Source: a virus
IMG/VR virus record: IMGVR_UViG_3300005736_000002
Location: 1 to 64,000 of that record
Length of the DNA: 64,000 nucleotides
Reading direction: 5' to 3' (one strand)
Under the pieces are notes generated by a model. It worked only from the letters and a program-made list of their open reading frames with translations. It made no database searches and had not been told where the DNA came from. The translations under genes were made by a program, and so were the position numbers. Below, one piece after another: positions 39,489 to 48,393 of the stretch; within the stretch, counting starts at the first letter, position 1, and each line of letters begins with the position of its first letter.

Positions 39489-40655
39489 ATGAGTGATCAG
39501 GATCTGAATGAACAAGCATCTTCCAGTCCTCTGGAAATGTCTGACGCTGACATCATGAATATGGATCTATTCGGTGACGGCCTTGTGCCTGAATCTGAAG
39601 AAGGTTCAGTTGCAGATGAAGACGTACAGGCAGAAGAGGAGATCGTTTCTGAGGCGGATGCCCAGGACGATCAGGATGATGCTGAAGAAACAGATCCGGA
39701 AGGTGAAGTAGAAGCAGAAGACGACCTTGATGATGAAGAGGAATCCGTAGATGAAGAATCTACGGATGAGTCTGAAGATGAAGGCGACGTGGATGAGCAG
39801 GAAGATCAGTCCGAAGAGACTGACGATGCTGATTACAAGTCCATGGTAGATCAGATTCTCGCTCCTTTTAAAGCGAATGGTAAAGAGATCCAAGTGGACT
39901 CTATTGATGATGCCATCACGCTGATGAAGATGGGCGCGAACTACAACAAGAAAATGGCGGCTCTGAAGCCAAACCTGAAAATCATGCGAATGCTTGAGAA
40001 CAACGGTTTGATGGATGAGAGCAAACTCAACTTCCTGATTGAACTGGATCAAAAGAAACCCGGTGCAGTGCAGAAGTTGTTGAAAGACAGTGGGACTGAT
40101 CCACTGGATTTAGATTTAGATGGCGCGGATGACTACACCCCTGAGTCGTACCAGGTCGATGATCGTGAGATAGCACTGGATGAAGTCTTTAAGGATATTC
40201 AAGACACACCCACCTATAAAGAAACGGTCGAGCTGGTCAGCAAACAATGGGATGAGCAATCCCGCGACATCATCGTAAACAATCCCGAAATTATCCGTGT
40301 GATCAATGATCATAAACAGAATGGTATTTATGACCAAATCAGCGGGGTAATCGAGAAAGAAAGGATGCTGGGTAAGCTATCAGGCGTATCCGACATCGAG
40401 GCGTATAAACAGGTAGGCGATCGTCTTCACGCTGACGGTAAATTCGGCTCTACAGAACCGAACACCGATGAAGCCAATGAAACTGTACCAGAACCTGCGA
40501 GAAAGCCCAAAGAAGCAAACCCTCAACTCAAAAAACGCAAGCAAGCGGCGAGTACCCCTCGCAAGAAGCCTGCGAAGAAAGCACCAACTGACTTTAACCC
40601 ACTGGCTATGTCTGACGACGAAATCGAGAAAATCGCGGCAAGCCAGTACATGTAA
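39489..40655 (+). CDS. Head scaffold protein (N4 gp57-like)
   Basis: 388 residues. Residues 30-110 are extremely acidic (long runs of D and E, for example EAEDDLDDEEESVDEESTDE), the middle is helical (SMVDQILAPFKANGKEIQVD), and the C-terminus is basic (KKRKQAASTPRKKPAKKAP). This charge split is typical of scaffold proteins that bind the capsid protein through a basic tail. It lies directly before the major capsid gene. Confidence 0.8.
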   Translation: MSDQDLNEQASSSPLEMSDADIMNMDLFGDGLVPESEEGSVADEDVQAEEEIVSEADAQDDQDDAEETDPEGEVEAEDDLDDEEESVDEESTDESEDEGDVDEQEDQSEETDDADYKSMVDQILAPFKANGKEIQVDSIDDAITLMKMGANYNKKMAALKPNLKIMRMLENNGLMDESKLNFLIELDQKKPGAVQKLLKDSGTDPLDLDLDGADDYTPESYQVDDREIALDEVFKDIQDTPTYKETVELVSKQWDEQSRDIIVNNPEIIRVINDHKQNGIYDQISGVIEKERMLGKLSGVSDIEAYKQVGDRLHADGKFGSTEPNTDEANETVPEPARKPKEANPQLKKRKQAASTPRKKPAKKAPTDFNPLAMSDDEIEKIAASQYM

Positions 40656-40670
40656 TTGAGGTTTTAACTC

Positions 40671-41846
40671 ATGGCTGATGAACGTATGTATAACGACCCG
40701 GCGGGTGGAACACCTTCCGAGGTCGGCCCACAGTTTCGCACGGACTTCTATCAGAAAAAGGCTCTGATTGAAGCTCAGAAGGAACAGTATTTCATGCCTT
40801 TGGCGGATGTTACTGCAATGCCTAAGCATTTCGGTAAGACCATCAAAAAATATCACTACATGCCGCTGCTTGATGATCGAAACATCAACGACCAGGGTAT
40901 TGATGCGGCGGGTACAACCATCGCTGATGGTAACTTGTATGGTTCTTCTAAAGACATCGGTACCATCCCAGGTAAGCTGCCTACGCTGTCTGAAGCAGGC
41001 GGTCGTGTAAACCGTGTCGGTTTCAAGCGTCTGGAGCTTGAAGGTACTATCAACAAGTTCGGTTTCTTTGACGAATACACTCAGGAGTCTCTGGACTTCG
41101 ATACTGATGCTGAACTGGAAATGCACATTAACCGTGAAATGGTTCGTGGTGCTTCCGAGATCACTGAAGACGCTCTGCAGATCGACCTGATCAACGGTGC
41201 GGGTGTAATTCGTTTTGCGGGTGATGCGACAGCGAATGCTGAAGTAGACGATGCAGATGAAGTTACTTATGGCGACATCATGCGTCTAGGTATCGATCTG
41301 GATAACAACCGTACACCGAAGCACACTAAGATCATCACAGGTACTCGCCTGGTTGATACTAAAGTGGTTAACGCTTGCCGTGTTATGTACGTGGGCTCTG
41401 AACTGATTCCTCTGCTGAAAGGCATGAAGGATCTGCACAACAACCCTGCGTTCATTCCAGTACAGCACTACGCTGCTGGCGGTGACGTAATGAACGGTGA
41501 AATCGGTTCTATCGATAACTTCCGTATCGTTGTTGTACCTGAAATGTTGAAGTGGGCAGGTGCCGGTGCAGATGCTTCTGCAACAGCTACTCACCACGAG
41601 ACAGGTAACGCCTACGACGTATTCCCAATGCTGGTTGTGGGTAACGCTTCCTTCACAACTATCGGTTTCCAGACTGATGGTAAGACTGTGAAGTTCAAGA
41701 TCACTCACAAGAAACCAGGTCGTGAAACTGCGGATCGTAATGATCCATACGGCGAAACTGGCTTCATGTCTATTAAGTGGTACTACGGCACAATGATCCT
41801 GCGCGGCGAGCGTATCGGTCTGATCAAAACTGCTGCACCTCTCTAA
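40671..41846 (+). CDS. Major capsid protein (N4 gp56-like)
   Basis: 391 residues, near the N4 gp56 length. [20 protein letters not shown] at the N-terminus, conserved [20 protein letters not shown] and the C-terminal [19 protein letters not shown] region fit the N4gp56-type HK97-fold capsid family. Codon use is even and well-adapted, as expected for the most abundant phage protein. It is followed by a terminator hairpin at 41860-41887. Confidence 0.9.
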   Translation: MADERMYNDPAGGTPSEVGPQFRTDFYQKKALIEAQKEQYFMPLADVTAMPKHFGKTIKKYHYMPLLDDRNINDQGIDAAGTTIADGNLYGSSKDIGTIPGKLPTLSEAGGRVNRVGFKRLELEGTINKFGFFDEYTQESLDFDTDAELEMHINREMVRGASEITEDALQIDLINGAGVIRFAGDATANAEVDDADEVTYGDIMRLGIDLDNNRTPKHTKIITGTRLVDTKVVNACRVMYVGSELIPLLKGMKDLHNNPAFIPVQHYAAGGDVMNGEIGSIDNFRIVVVPEMLKWAGAGADASATATHHETGNAYDVFPMLVVGNASFTTIGFQTDGKTVKFKITHKKPGRETADRNDPYGETGFMSIKWYYGTMILRGERIGLIKTAAPL

Positions 41847-41859
41847 TAGGTAGCTAAAC

Positions 41860-41887
41860 GCCTCTCCCTCCGGGGAGGGGCTTCTTT
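41860..41887 (+). terminator. Terminator hairpin after capsid gene
   Basis: A 10-bp stem with one T-G pair (GCCTCTCCC against GGGAGGGGC) and TCCG loop, followed by TTCTTT. Would reduce transcription beyond the capsid gene. Confidence 0.8.
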
Positions 41888-41927
41888 CCCAAAGCAGGTT
41901 TCACCCTGAGTAAAAAGAGACTGAACC

Positions 41928-42500
41928 ATGACAGACACAACTACTCCTGAACTACAGCAAGATGAAAAAGCATCTTTGCAGGCTCGTCTGAAACAGATGA
42001 ACGTAAAATTCCACCCGAATGCGGGTGTTGATAAATTAAAAGAGTTACTTGCCAGCACACTGGCAGGTGATACACCAGACGCTTCGACACCCGATGAAGG
42101 CAAAGATGAAGGTGCGGAAGTAGAGCTGACAACCGCTCAGAAGCGTTTGAAGCTGAAAAAAGAGGCACTGGCCTTAGTGCGTGTCCGTATCACCTGCATG
42201 AACCCAGCTAAGAAAGACTGGGAAGGTGAATTTTTCACGATCGGTAATTCCTTTATCGGTATTAAACGTTATGTACCTTTCAATGCAGAAGACGGTTGGC
42301 ATGTTGAGCGCATCCTGTTGAATGCTTTGAAAGAACGTAAATATCAGGCTTTCATTAAAAAGAAAAACAAAGGCGGCACATCAACTGTCGTAACTAAGTT
42401 GGTGCCTGAGTTTGCGATCGAAATACTTGAGCCCTTGACTGAAGATGAGCTGAAAGAACTGGCTCAACAGCAGGCAATGGCCGGCTCAATCGACGCATAA
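41928..42500 (+). CDS. Head-operon protein (N4 gp55 position)
   Basis: 190 residues. N-terminal 60 residues contain a SAP/LEM-like short helix pair (KQMNVKFHPNAGVDKLKELL), then an acidic linker, then a beta domain (EFFTIGNSFIGIKRYVPFNA) with basic patch IKKKNKGGTST. Possibly a virion or head-decorating protein. Assignment from order only. Confidence 0.6.
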   Translation: MTDTTTPELQQDEKASLQARLKQMNVKFHPNAGVDKLKELLASTLAGDTPDASTPDEGKDEGAEVELTTAQKRLKLKKEALALVRVRITCMNPAKKDWEGEFFTIGNSFIGIKRYVPFNAEDGWHVERILLNALKERKYQAFIKKKNKGGTSTVVTKLVPEFAIEILEPLTEDELKELAQQQAMAGSIDA

Positions 42501-42508
42501 GGTGAACC

Positions 42509-43315
42509 ATGGCTCAGGTAATTACTAACGCAGAACTGACCCAGGCGATTACAGACGGTACAGGTACATTCGATGTACTTATGCAGGCTGCTAAAGGTCA
42601 CCTGGAACAAGAGTACAACACTGGACGTATTCAAGGCGCTCAGTACGCGCAAGTGTACCTGGGCTCCCTTACTGCAGTAATGCAGAACGCTACTCAGTTT
42701 CTACTCGGTCAGTTGAATGCGGATAAGAACGCTCTGTTGATTGATGCTCAGATTGCTAAGACTGATGCAGAGAAACTACTGGTAGATAAGCAGGTAGAAA
42801 AAGTCACTGCGGACATCGCCCTCATTGTTCAGCAGGAAGCTAATCTACTGGCTGAGGCTGCTAACATCCCTAAGCAAGGTGCGCTTCTGGATTCTCAGAA
42901 ACTCAAAGTGGACGCAGACAAGCTGCTTGTTGATGCCCAGGAGCTGAAGATCGATCAGGAGACTGCGAACCTAACTGCCCAGTCACTGAACATCCCTAAA
43001 CAGGGTGCGAAGATTGATGCTGAAAAAGCCTTACTGGATCAGAAGAAGTTTACTGAAGAAGCCCAGATTAAAGACACTGTGGACGGTGCGTCGGTTGTGG
43101 GTGTTGTCGGTAAGCAGAAGGATCTGTATCAGGCTCAAACGGATGGTTTCGCTCGAGATGCGGAGCACAAGCTGGCTAAGCTCATGACGGATGTGTGGAA
43201 CGTACAACGAACCACAGATGAAGGGATCAGTCCTGCTGGTGCAGGTATCTCAGACTCTGAAATCAAGAAGGTGGTCGATGCAGCGAAAACAGGCATCGGG
43301 GTTACACCGGGCTAA
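42509..43315 (+). CDS. Helical structural protein (N4 gp54-like)
   Basis: 268 residues. The middle (95-200) is a set of repeated helical units of the form NIPKQGALLDSQKLKVDADK and LLVDAQ, with Gln/Lys/Asp/Ala bias. Such repeats are a mark of N4 gp54-type proteins, which belong to the tail/sheath or internal virion set. 8 bases after the previous stop. Confidence 0.7.
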   Translation: MAQVITNAELTQAITDGTGTFDVLMQAAKGHLEQEYNTGRIQGAQYAQVYLGSLTAVMQNATQFLLGQLNADKNALLIDAQIAKTDAEKLLVDKQVEKVTADIALIVQQEANLLAEAANIPKQGALLDSQKLKVDADKLLVDAQELKIDQETANLTAQSLNIPKQGAKIDAEKALLDQKKFTEEAQIKDTVDGASVVGVVGKQKDLYQAQTDGFARDAEHKLAKLMTDVWNVQRTTDEGISPAGAGISDSEIKKVVDAAKTGIGVTPG

Positions 43316-43332
43316 CAGGAACTGAATTGAGG

Positions 43333-43353
43333 AGGGGGCTACGGCCCCCTTTT
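43333..43353 (+). terminator. Terminator hairpin before the 872-residue gene
   Basis: AGGGGGC-TACG-GCCCCCT followed by TTTGTG. It lies 18 bases past the gp54-like stop and only 7 bases before the next start codon, so the hairpin could also cover that gene's ribosome binding site. Confidence 0.75.
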
Positions 43354-43359
43354 GTGTAT

Positions 43360-45978
43360 ATGGGATTATTCAGCAGTAAAACGAAACACTATGTTGCTTC
43401 CGAGTCTGTACCTCTGATCGGGGGTGTAGAGGATCCAATCAAAGAAACCTTGATGAGTACGATCCTGGGTGATCGCTCATTCACAGATGCCTTGGTCGAT
43501 GATTCATTGAATGGTTCCGGTATCCGTATTAACCGGGCTTACCGGTACGGTAGGGATCATTTCACCTACGGTTTGCCCCAGGGGTACACCGAGTATTTTG
43601 AAACCGATGATGATGCGCTGGTCGATACGCTAATGGCTATTGAGGGTAAGGTGGTTACCTTGATGCGCGTTAACGTAGACCACGGTGAAGCAGAGAACTT
43701 CGTGGTGGATTGGTTGAAGCCCAATAGAGGGTTAAACACTACGACTTATGAAATCTCCAATATTCACGGGGCCATCACCACACAGAAGAATAACCAATAC
43801 ACGGCTTCAGTAAACCAGGCTAACTCAGAGATGACCGCAGATGCGGCCTCTATCAAAGCCGGTATTGATGATGTTGAGGTGACGGACGATAAGTCGTTTA
43901 TTGTGGATTTTCGTGATCCGGACTACTACCACGTAGAAACCAATAACCGAACTACTGTGACAACAGTGGCTACCGTTACACCGGATACTGTGACTGTCAC
44001 AGATGATCTAACAGTGTTGTACGATCCGAGCCTGGATGTATTGGTGGATCGGGATACAGGTGAATATGATATAGGCTATGCCTACACGATTGACCAGACC
44101 ATCACTAAAGATTTTGACATCAGTACGACTGAAACCACTCAGGTTGATGTGGTCGTCACTGAAACGCTCTGCGACCAGTTTGGCGTGTTCCTTGAGCCAT
44201 TGGATCAAACGGTAGACACCACCCCAGGTACGCCTTCTGACGTGGTTACACCGTCTACTCAGCAGATCGTGACAACCCCGGCGTTTGTCGGTACACACAC
44301 GGAGACGACCTTTCTGACGTACAGTCCTGAAAAATTGTATTACCACGTACTGTACAACGTGCCGGACGGGTCAGGAGGGAAGGAATATAAAGAGTGGACT
44401 TACGATCCCAGCACTAACGTATACCCAGCACTGAATATCGGAGTTGGCGTAGGCTCTGCCAGTCCGTTTTACCCGATCGTACCGTTCCGGCGTAATAACG
44501 CGGATCTGTCTGATCCATCCAGATCAGGTACGGGTTTGTACCAGACCAGCGAAAAGCTGCTCAAAAAATTAAATATTAACTTTGCTGAACTGGGTGCGGG
44601 TATTAATGAGAACCCGGATATTGATGAGGTGGACCATGCGTACTTGTTTTTCGGTACCTCTATACACACGGAGAACCAGGCAGCGATACGGTACCTGGCA
44701 ATGTTCTTTGAGAACATGGCTACAAGTTGCCCCTACTCAGAAGCGGACTACGATGCCGGATTACTTTCCCACACTTACCAGGTGAATGACCCTGTAGAAG
44801 GTGGAACATCTTTTGTACACGTACCTGCATCAGGCCCGCCTTCCTGGAACTTCCGTATCGAAGACGCCGGGTTGAAGTATGAAATCGTATGTCACTACAT
44901 TGATGTGACTCACCATTCTGGTTCTATCGGTAATAAGGGCCATGCAACTCGGGCATTTACGATCTTACCTAGAGGTTTAGTAGAGACGTTCGCGGGTGAT
45001 GGGGAAATAGTCTCTATCTACACGTCGTATGAACAGAGTTACGTTACTTTTGAGTATCAGGACTCACCGACCACTTACACCCGCATCAAAGTGCATGGGC
45101 TGGTGCACCATAACTACGTTTACTCCGGGTATAAAGTGACAACAAATCTGGAGGACAGTACCAATGGGAGTATGCTGATTCCTCTCCAGTACAACGTTGT
45201 TTCGGAGATGCCGTTGATACAACGTAACTTCCTGTTCCAGGATGCGTTCCAGATGGTGTTCAACAGTCACGTTGCGGTGAAGGTGAAGTGGTACCAGACC
45301 GGTTTATTCAGGTTCGGTACCATTGTTGTGGGCTTTATCTGGATGGCGTACACGGGAGACTTTTCTGCACTTAAAGTGGCGATAGCAGCAGGTGCTTCTG
45401 CTGTGGCAATTTACCTGATTCAGCAGATTGTAATCTCAATCATCTGGCAGCAGGTCTTTAAAGTCCTGGCAAAAGCTATAGGTGCAGAGTGGGCTGCAGC
45501 GTTAGCAGCGGTGGTTGCCTTCGCAGCAAAAACAGGCGTAATGGATACGAAGTCACTCCCTAACGTACCTTTTGCTGAAGATCTATTAAATGCGTTACCC
45601 GCGAATATAAAAGATTTCACTTCAGGATTTTTTGATAACTTCGGGGCAGAATTTTTAAAAGGGGCCAGCAGCGCGTTTGGTGGGATTGATTTATTTATAG
45701 AGTCCGAGTTTGATCAATTAAAATTAGACTTAGAACAGTTTGAATTATTAAAAGATGAGCAAGAAGCTACATTAGAAACAGCTAACGAGTTATTAGAGAC
45801 TTCAGGTATTATTGATCCATTCGAATTTATCGAAAGTACTGGACTAGACCCTTTTGAAAATCCTGAAGAGTTTTATAATAGGACAGTACATTCAGGCAAT
45901 GTCGGTGCACTGGTTTATGATGCCATCACTCATTATGTGGATATGATGCTTGAATTACCGAAAAACCAATATGTTTGA
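43360..45978 (+). CDS. Large virion protein (N4 gp53 position)
   Basis: 872 residues from ATG 43360 (product MGLFSSKTKHY...). Mostly beta-rich N-terminal two thirds with acidic repeats, for example VTVTDDLTVLYDPSLDVLV. About 640-740 there are hydrophobic helices (GASAVAIYLIQQIVISIIWQ; WAAALAAVVAFAAK) that may span or enter a membrane. The C-terminus is helical and acidic. It is likely an internal virion protein delivered during infection or a tail tube component. AT-rich codons dominate the last 110 codons. The ribosome binding site is partly hidden in the terminator hairpin. Confidence 0.7.
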   Translation: MGLFSSKTKHYVASESVPLIGGVEDPIKETLMSTILGDRSFTDALVDDSLNGSGIRINRAYRYGRDHFTYGLPQGYTEYFETDDDALVDTLMAIEGKVVTLMRVNVDHGEAENFVVDWLKPNRGLNTTTYEISNIHGAITTQKNNQYTASVNQANSEMTADAASIKAGIDDVEVTDDKSFIVDFRDPDYYHVETNNRTTVTTVATVTPDTVTVTDDLTVLYDPSLDVLVDRDTGEYDIGYAYTIDQTITKDFDISTTETTQVDVVVTETLCDQFGVFLEPLDQTVDTTPGTPSDVVTPSTQQIVTTPAFVGTHTETTFLTYSPEKLYYHVLYNVPDGSGGKEYKEWTYDPSTNVYPALNIGVGVGSASPFYPIVPFRRNNADLSDPSRSGTGLYQTSEKLLKKLNINFAELGAGINENPDIDEVDHAYLFFGTSIHTENQAAIRYLAMFFENMATSCPYSEADYDAGLLSHTYQVNDPVEGGTSFVHVPASGPPSWNFRIEDAGLKYEIVCHYIDVTHHSGSIGNKGHATRAFTILPRGLVETFAGDGEIVSIYTSYEQSYVTFEYQDSPTTYTRIKVHGLVHHNYVYSGYKVTTNLEDSTNGSMLIPLQYNVVSEMPLIQRNFLFQDAFQMVFNSHVAVKVKWYQTGLFRFGTIVVGFIWMAYTGDFSALKVAIAAGASAVAIYLIQQIVISIIWQQVFKVLAKAIGAEWAAALAAVVAFAAKTGVMDTKSLPNVPFAEDLLNALPANIKDFTSGFFDNFGAEFLKGASSAFGGIDLFIESEFDQLKLDLEQFELLKDEQEATLETANELLETSGIIDPFEFIESTGLDPFENPEEFYNRTVHSGNVGALVYDAITHYVDMMLELPKNQYV

Positions 45979-45992
45979 TGGCGGAGTTTTAA

Positions 45993-46469
45993 ATGAACGG
46001 TAATTATTCTGGAATTCCTTCTCCAGTTAATCTGGATCTGAATTCAATGAGTTCTTGGGGTACAACCCCAATTCAAGGTACACCAGTCGTTCCTTTACCT
46101 GGTCTAGGCGGTTCAGGTAATGAAGGTATTGATTGGGGTGGTACAAGTAAATTACTCGATAATGCTAAAGGCTTTGATTTGGGAGCCCTGGGAGAGTCTC
46201 TCGGGGGCGCTGCGGACTGGTTAGGTTCTGACACTGGTCAGGGCGTAATGGGCGCTCTGCAGGGTTTGGCGAACTCCTGGATGGCTTTTCAGAAGCTGGA
46301 TCTCGCTCGGGATCAATTTGATTTCAATAAGAGCGCGTGGCAGCAGCAGTATGATAACCAGGCTTCACTGACGAATACCCGATTGGAAGATCGTCAACGT
46401 GCACGTTTGGGGGCTAATCCCGACGGGTATGAATCTGTGGGCAGCTACATGAAGAAGCACGGGGTATAA
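45993..46469 (+). CDS. Internal virion protein (N4 gp52 position)
   Basis: 158 residues. A Gly/Pro/Ser-rich N-terminus (SWGTTPIQGTPVVPLPGLGG), then helices (ALQGLANSWMAFQKLDLARD; QFDFNKSAWQQQYDNQASL). The pattern QFDFNKSAWQQQYDNQA is typical of small T7/N4 internal core proteins. It precedes the gp51-like gene by 3 bases. Confidence 0.65.
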   Translation: MNGNYSGIPSPVNLDLNSMSSWGTTPIQGTPVVPLPGLGGSGNEGIDWGGTSKLLDNAKGFDLGALGESLGGAADWLGSDTGQGVMGALQGLANSWMAFQKLDLARDQFDFNKSAWQQQYDNQASLTNTRLEDRQRARLGANPDGYESVGSYMKKHGV

Positions 46470-46472
46470 ACC

Positions 46473-47852
46473 ATGGCCTCTCCAATTACTTGGCGGAATA
46501 TCAACGCACCTAATTTCGGAAGCTCGAACCAGTTATTGAATTCGGCTACTGATGACCTCGATGGTGCATTCGACAGTCTTCGTAGTAGCTTCAAGAATCG
46601 GGCAGACAATCAGCAGAAATCTGAATCAGACGCGCTGTTAGCCCGTATTGCGGGTGCTCAGACGATGGATGAGTACAACGCACTGAGAACGGAGATCACT
46701 CCTGAATCCCTGGCAGGGAACAAAAATGCTCTGCAGGTACTGAATGCGTTGAATGGGCGGGATGATTCTATCCGCCAAGACATCACAGATCAGCAGACCT
46801 TTCAGGACGGTCAGCAGCTCCGTGGTGAGCGTGACATCACAGGCTTCATTAAACAATTGGTGGGTAAGCGTGACTTCACCAATGCTCAGTCTCTGATTAA
46901 CGATGTAGCCGGCTTAAGTACGAACAGCCGTGCAACGCTTCAGGATACCCTGAATAAAGCGATTGAGGCTCGGGATGATGATAACTGGGAAACTGAAACC
47001 CGCAATAACAAACGCTCGGATCGTAACTACCTATTGAACCAGCGTATGCAGCAACAGCAGTTGTCTGCTGCAGTGACGGGTGTGGTGAATCAGGGTCTTG
47101 CCCCTGAAGAATCCCGACAGGCTCTGACAGCCGCTATTGCGGATCTACCGGCGGATCTACAGACTCAGGCATACACTAAGCTTGAACAGGCTTGGGGCCA
47201 GCGTTACGGTATCGAAAGTAAAGAAGACCAGGATCGTTTGGATTTCTTGAACACGGGTATCAAAGATGTTCACTTTGGTCAGGATAACCAAGGTAACGAC
47301 ATCACCTTTAAGCAGGCAGATGATCTACTCACTAAGGCAGAAACCAGCCTGCAACAGGAATACGGACGACTGCCGAATCACTACAAGCCCGATAATATTG
47401 AACCCGGTAAAACATTGGGTCAACTTACTCGAGATCAAATCGATGCACTGGATTTAAAAGACAGTAATGACTGGCTTGACAGTGATACTGGTTTGGATGA
47501 TGCACCTAAGTTGGTACGAGACGTGGCTGAACGCCTTTTGAACAGGTTTGGTGTACAAAGAGTAGACCAGTTACCGGCACAATTGGTGGCTGATGTATTC
47601 TCTGTCGAAGGTCTGGAAAATTTGTCAGACGGTAAAGGGCAGGTGAACCGGGACACACTCCTGGATGAGAAACTGGATGCACTGGTTCTCGACTATAATG
47701 CAGGCAGTAAACGAGCCATTGAGCTGTTTGAGGCGTTGCAAGATGTGAGTGTGAGACGTGCTGCTTACGATAAACAGTTACAGAGCGAGAAAGATAATAA
47801 TATCGCATTCTTGCAACGACAGAACTTAATCAAGTATCGTAATAAGAAATAA
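46473..47852 (+). CDS. Internal virion protein (N4 gp51 position)
   Basis: 459 residues. ITWRNINAPNFGSSNQLLNS at the N-terminus and a long helical, Gln/Arg/Asp-rich body. Similar beginnings (PxWRNIxAPxF) are found in internal proteins of N4-like and T7-like virions. It is probably ejected with the virion RNA polymerase encoded downstream. A terminator at 47857-47878 follows. Confidence 0.7.
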   Translation: MASPITWRNINAPNFGSSNQLLNSATDDLDGAFDSLRSSFKNRADNQQKSESDALLARIAGAQTMDEYNALRTEITPESLAGNKNALQVLNALNGRDDSIRQDITDQQTFQDGQQLRGERDITGFIKQLVGKRDFTNAQSLINDVAGLSTNSRATLQDTLNKAIEARDDDNWETETRNNKRSDRNYLLNQRMQQQQLSAAVTGVVNQGLAPEESRQALTAAIADLPADLQTQAYTKLEQAWGQRYGIESKEDQDRLDFLNTGIKDVHFGQDNQGNDITFKQADDLLTKAETSLQQEYGRLPNHYKPDNIEPGKTLGQLTRDQIDALDLKDSNDWLDSDTGLDDAPKLVRDVAERLLNRFGVQRVDQLPAQLVADVFSVEGLENLSDGKGQVNRDTLLDEKLDALVLDYNAGSKRAIELFEALQDVSVRRAAYDKQLQSEKDNNIAFLQRQNLIKYRNKK

Positions 47853-47856
47853 AACT

Positions 47857-47878
47857 ACCACCCTCCGGGGTGGTTTTT
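47857..47878 (+). terminator. Rho-independent terminator
   Basis: ACCACCC-TCCG-GGGTGGT followed by TTTT, 5 bases past the gp51-like stop. Confidence 0.85.
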
Positions 47879-47891
47879 CATGGAGATGAAC

Positions 47892-48194
47892 ATGTCAGTA
47901 TCGAAGATGGTCTTTCATTCTACAGTAGTAGGTTTGTGTCTTGTTTGTTTAGCCTCATTATCCAGAGGTGAGTTGCCGGACTTTGATGATGCTTTCTTAA
48001 TGTTTTTAGTTTTTAGTTCTCCCTATCTTTCTTTTTGTATTATCAAATCTTATATCTGGCCTTTAACTAAATCCTTAGTAACTAATCAGATGACTTTCAG
48101 AAAGTTAAAGCAACTTAAAGAATTAAAAGATATGGGAGTTATTTCTGAGTCGGAATATGATCAGAAAATACTTACATTAAAACAAAAGATATAA
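47892..48194 (+). CDS. Membrane protein with C-terminal SHOCT-like helix pair
   Basis: 100 residues from ATG 47892, chosen because GGAG lies 6 bases upstream; two earlier ATGs at 47880 and 47886 are in frame. Two hydrophobic segments (FHSTVVGLCLVCLASL; AFLMFLVFSSPYLSFCII). The end KLKQLKELKDMGVISESEYD and QKILTLK is a SHOCT-type short domain. Not part of the N4 core; an accessory insertion between gp51- and gp50-like genes. Confidence 0.65.
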   Translation: MSVSKMVFHSTVVGLCLVCLASLSRGELPDFDDAFLMFLVFSSPYLSFCIIKSYIWPLTKSLVTNQMTFRKLKQLKELKDMGVISESEYDQKILTLKQKI

Positions 48195-48319
48195 TGAAAT
48201 ATGTTTTATGGTTATTGAAGGATCTATTAGAAACTTTAATTTATTTATGTCATGAATTAGTTTTGTCTTTTCTGGGTTTATTTAAATCTCCAAAAGAAGA
48301 TAATCAAGATAAAAATTAA
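48194..48319 (+). CDS. Tiny membrane protein
   Basis: 41 residues: a single hydrophobic helix (YVLWLLKDLLETLIYLCHEL, VLSFLGLF) then a polar SPKEDNQDKN tail. Start ATG overlaps the previous stop (TAATG). AT-rich codons. Unknown function; coupled to the SHOCT-type membrane gene. Confidence 0.5.
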   Translation: MKYVLWLLKDLLETLIYLCHELVLSFLGLFKSPKEDNQDKN

Positions 48320-48393
48320 ATAGTAAAAGATTGTTTTTTATTTAAGCATTAAACTAAGCCTCGAGATTATTTAATTAAATCCGGGGCTTTTTA

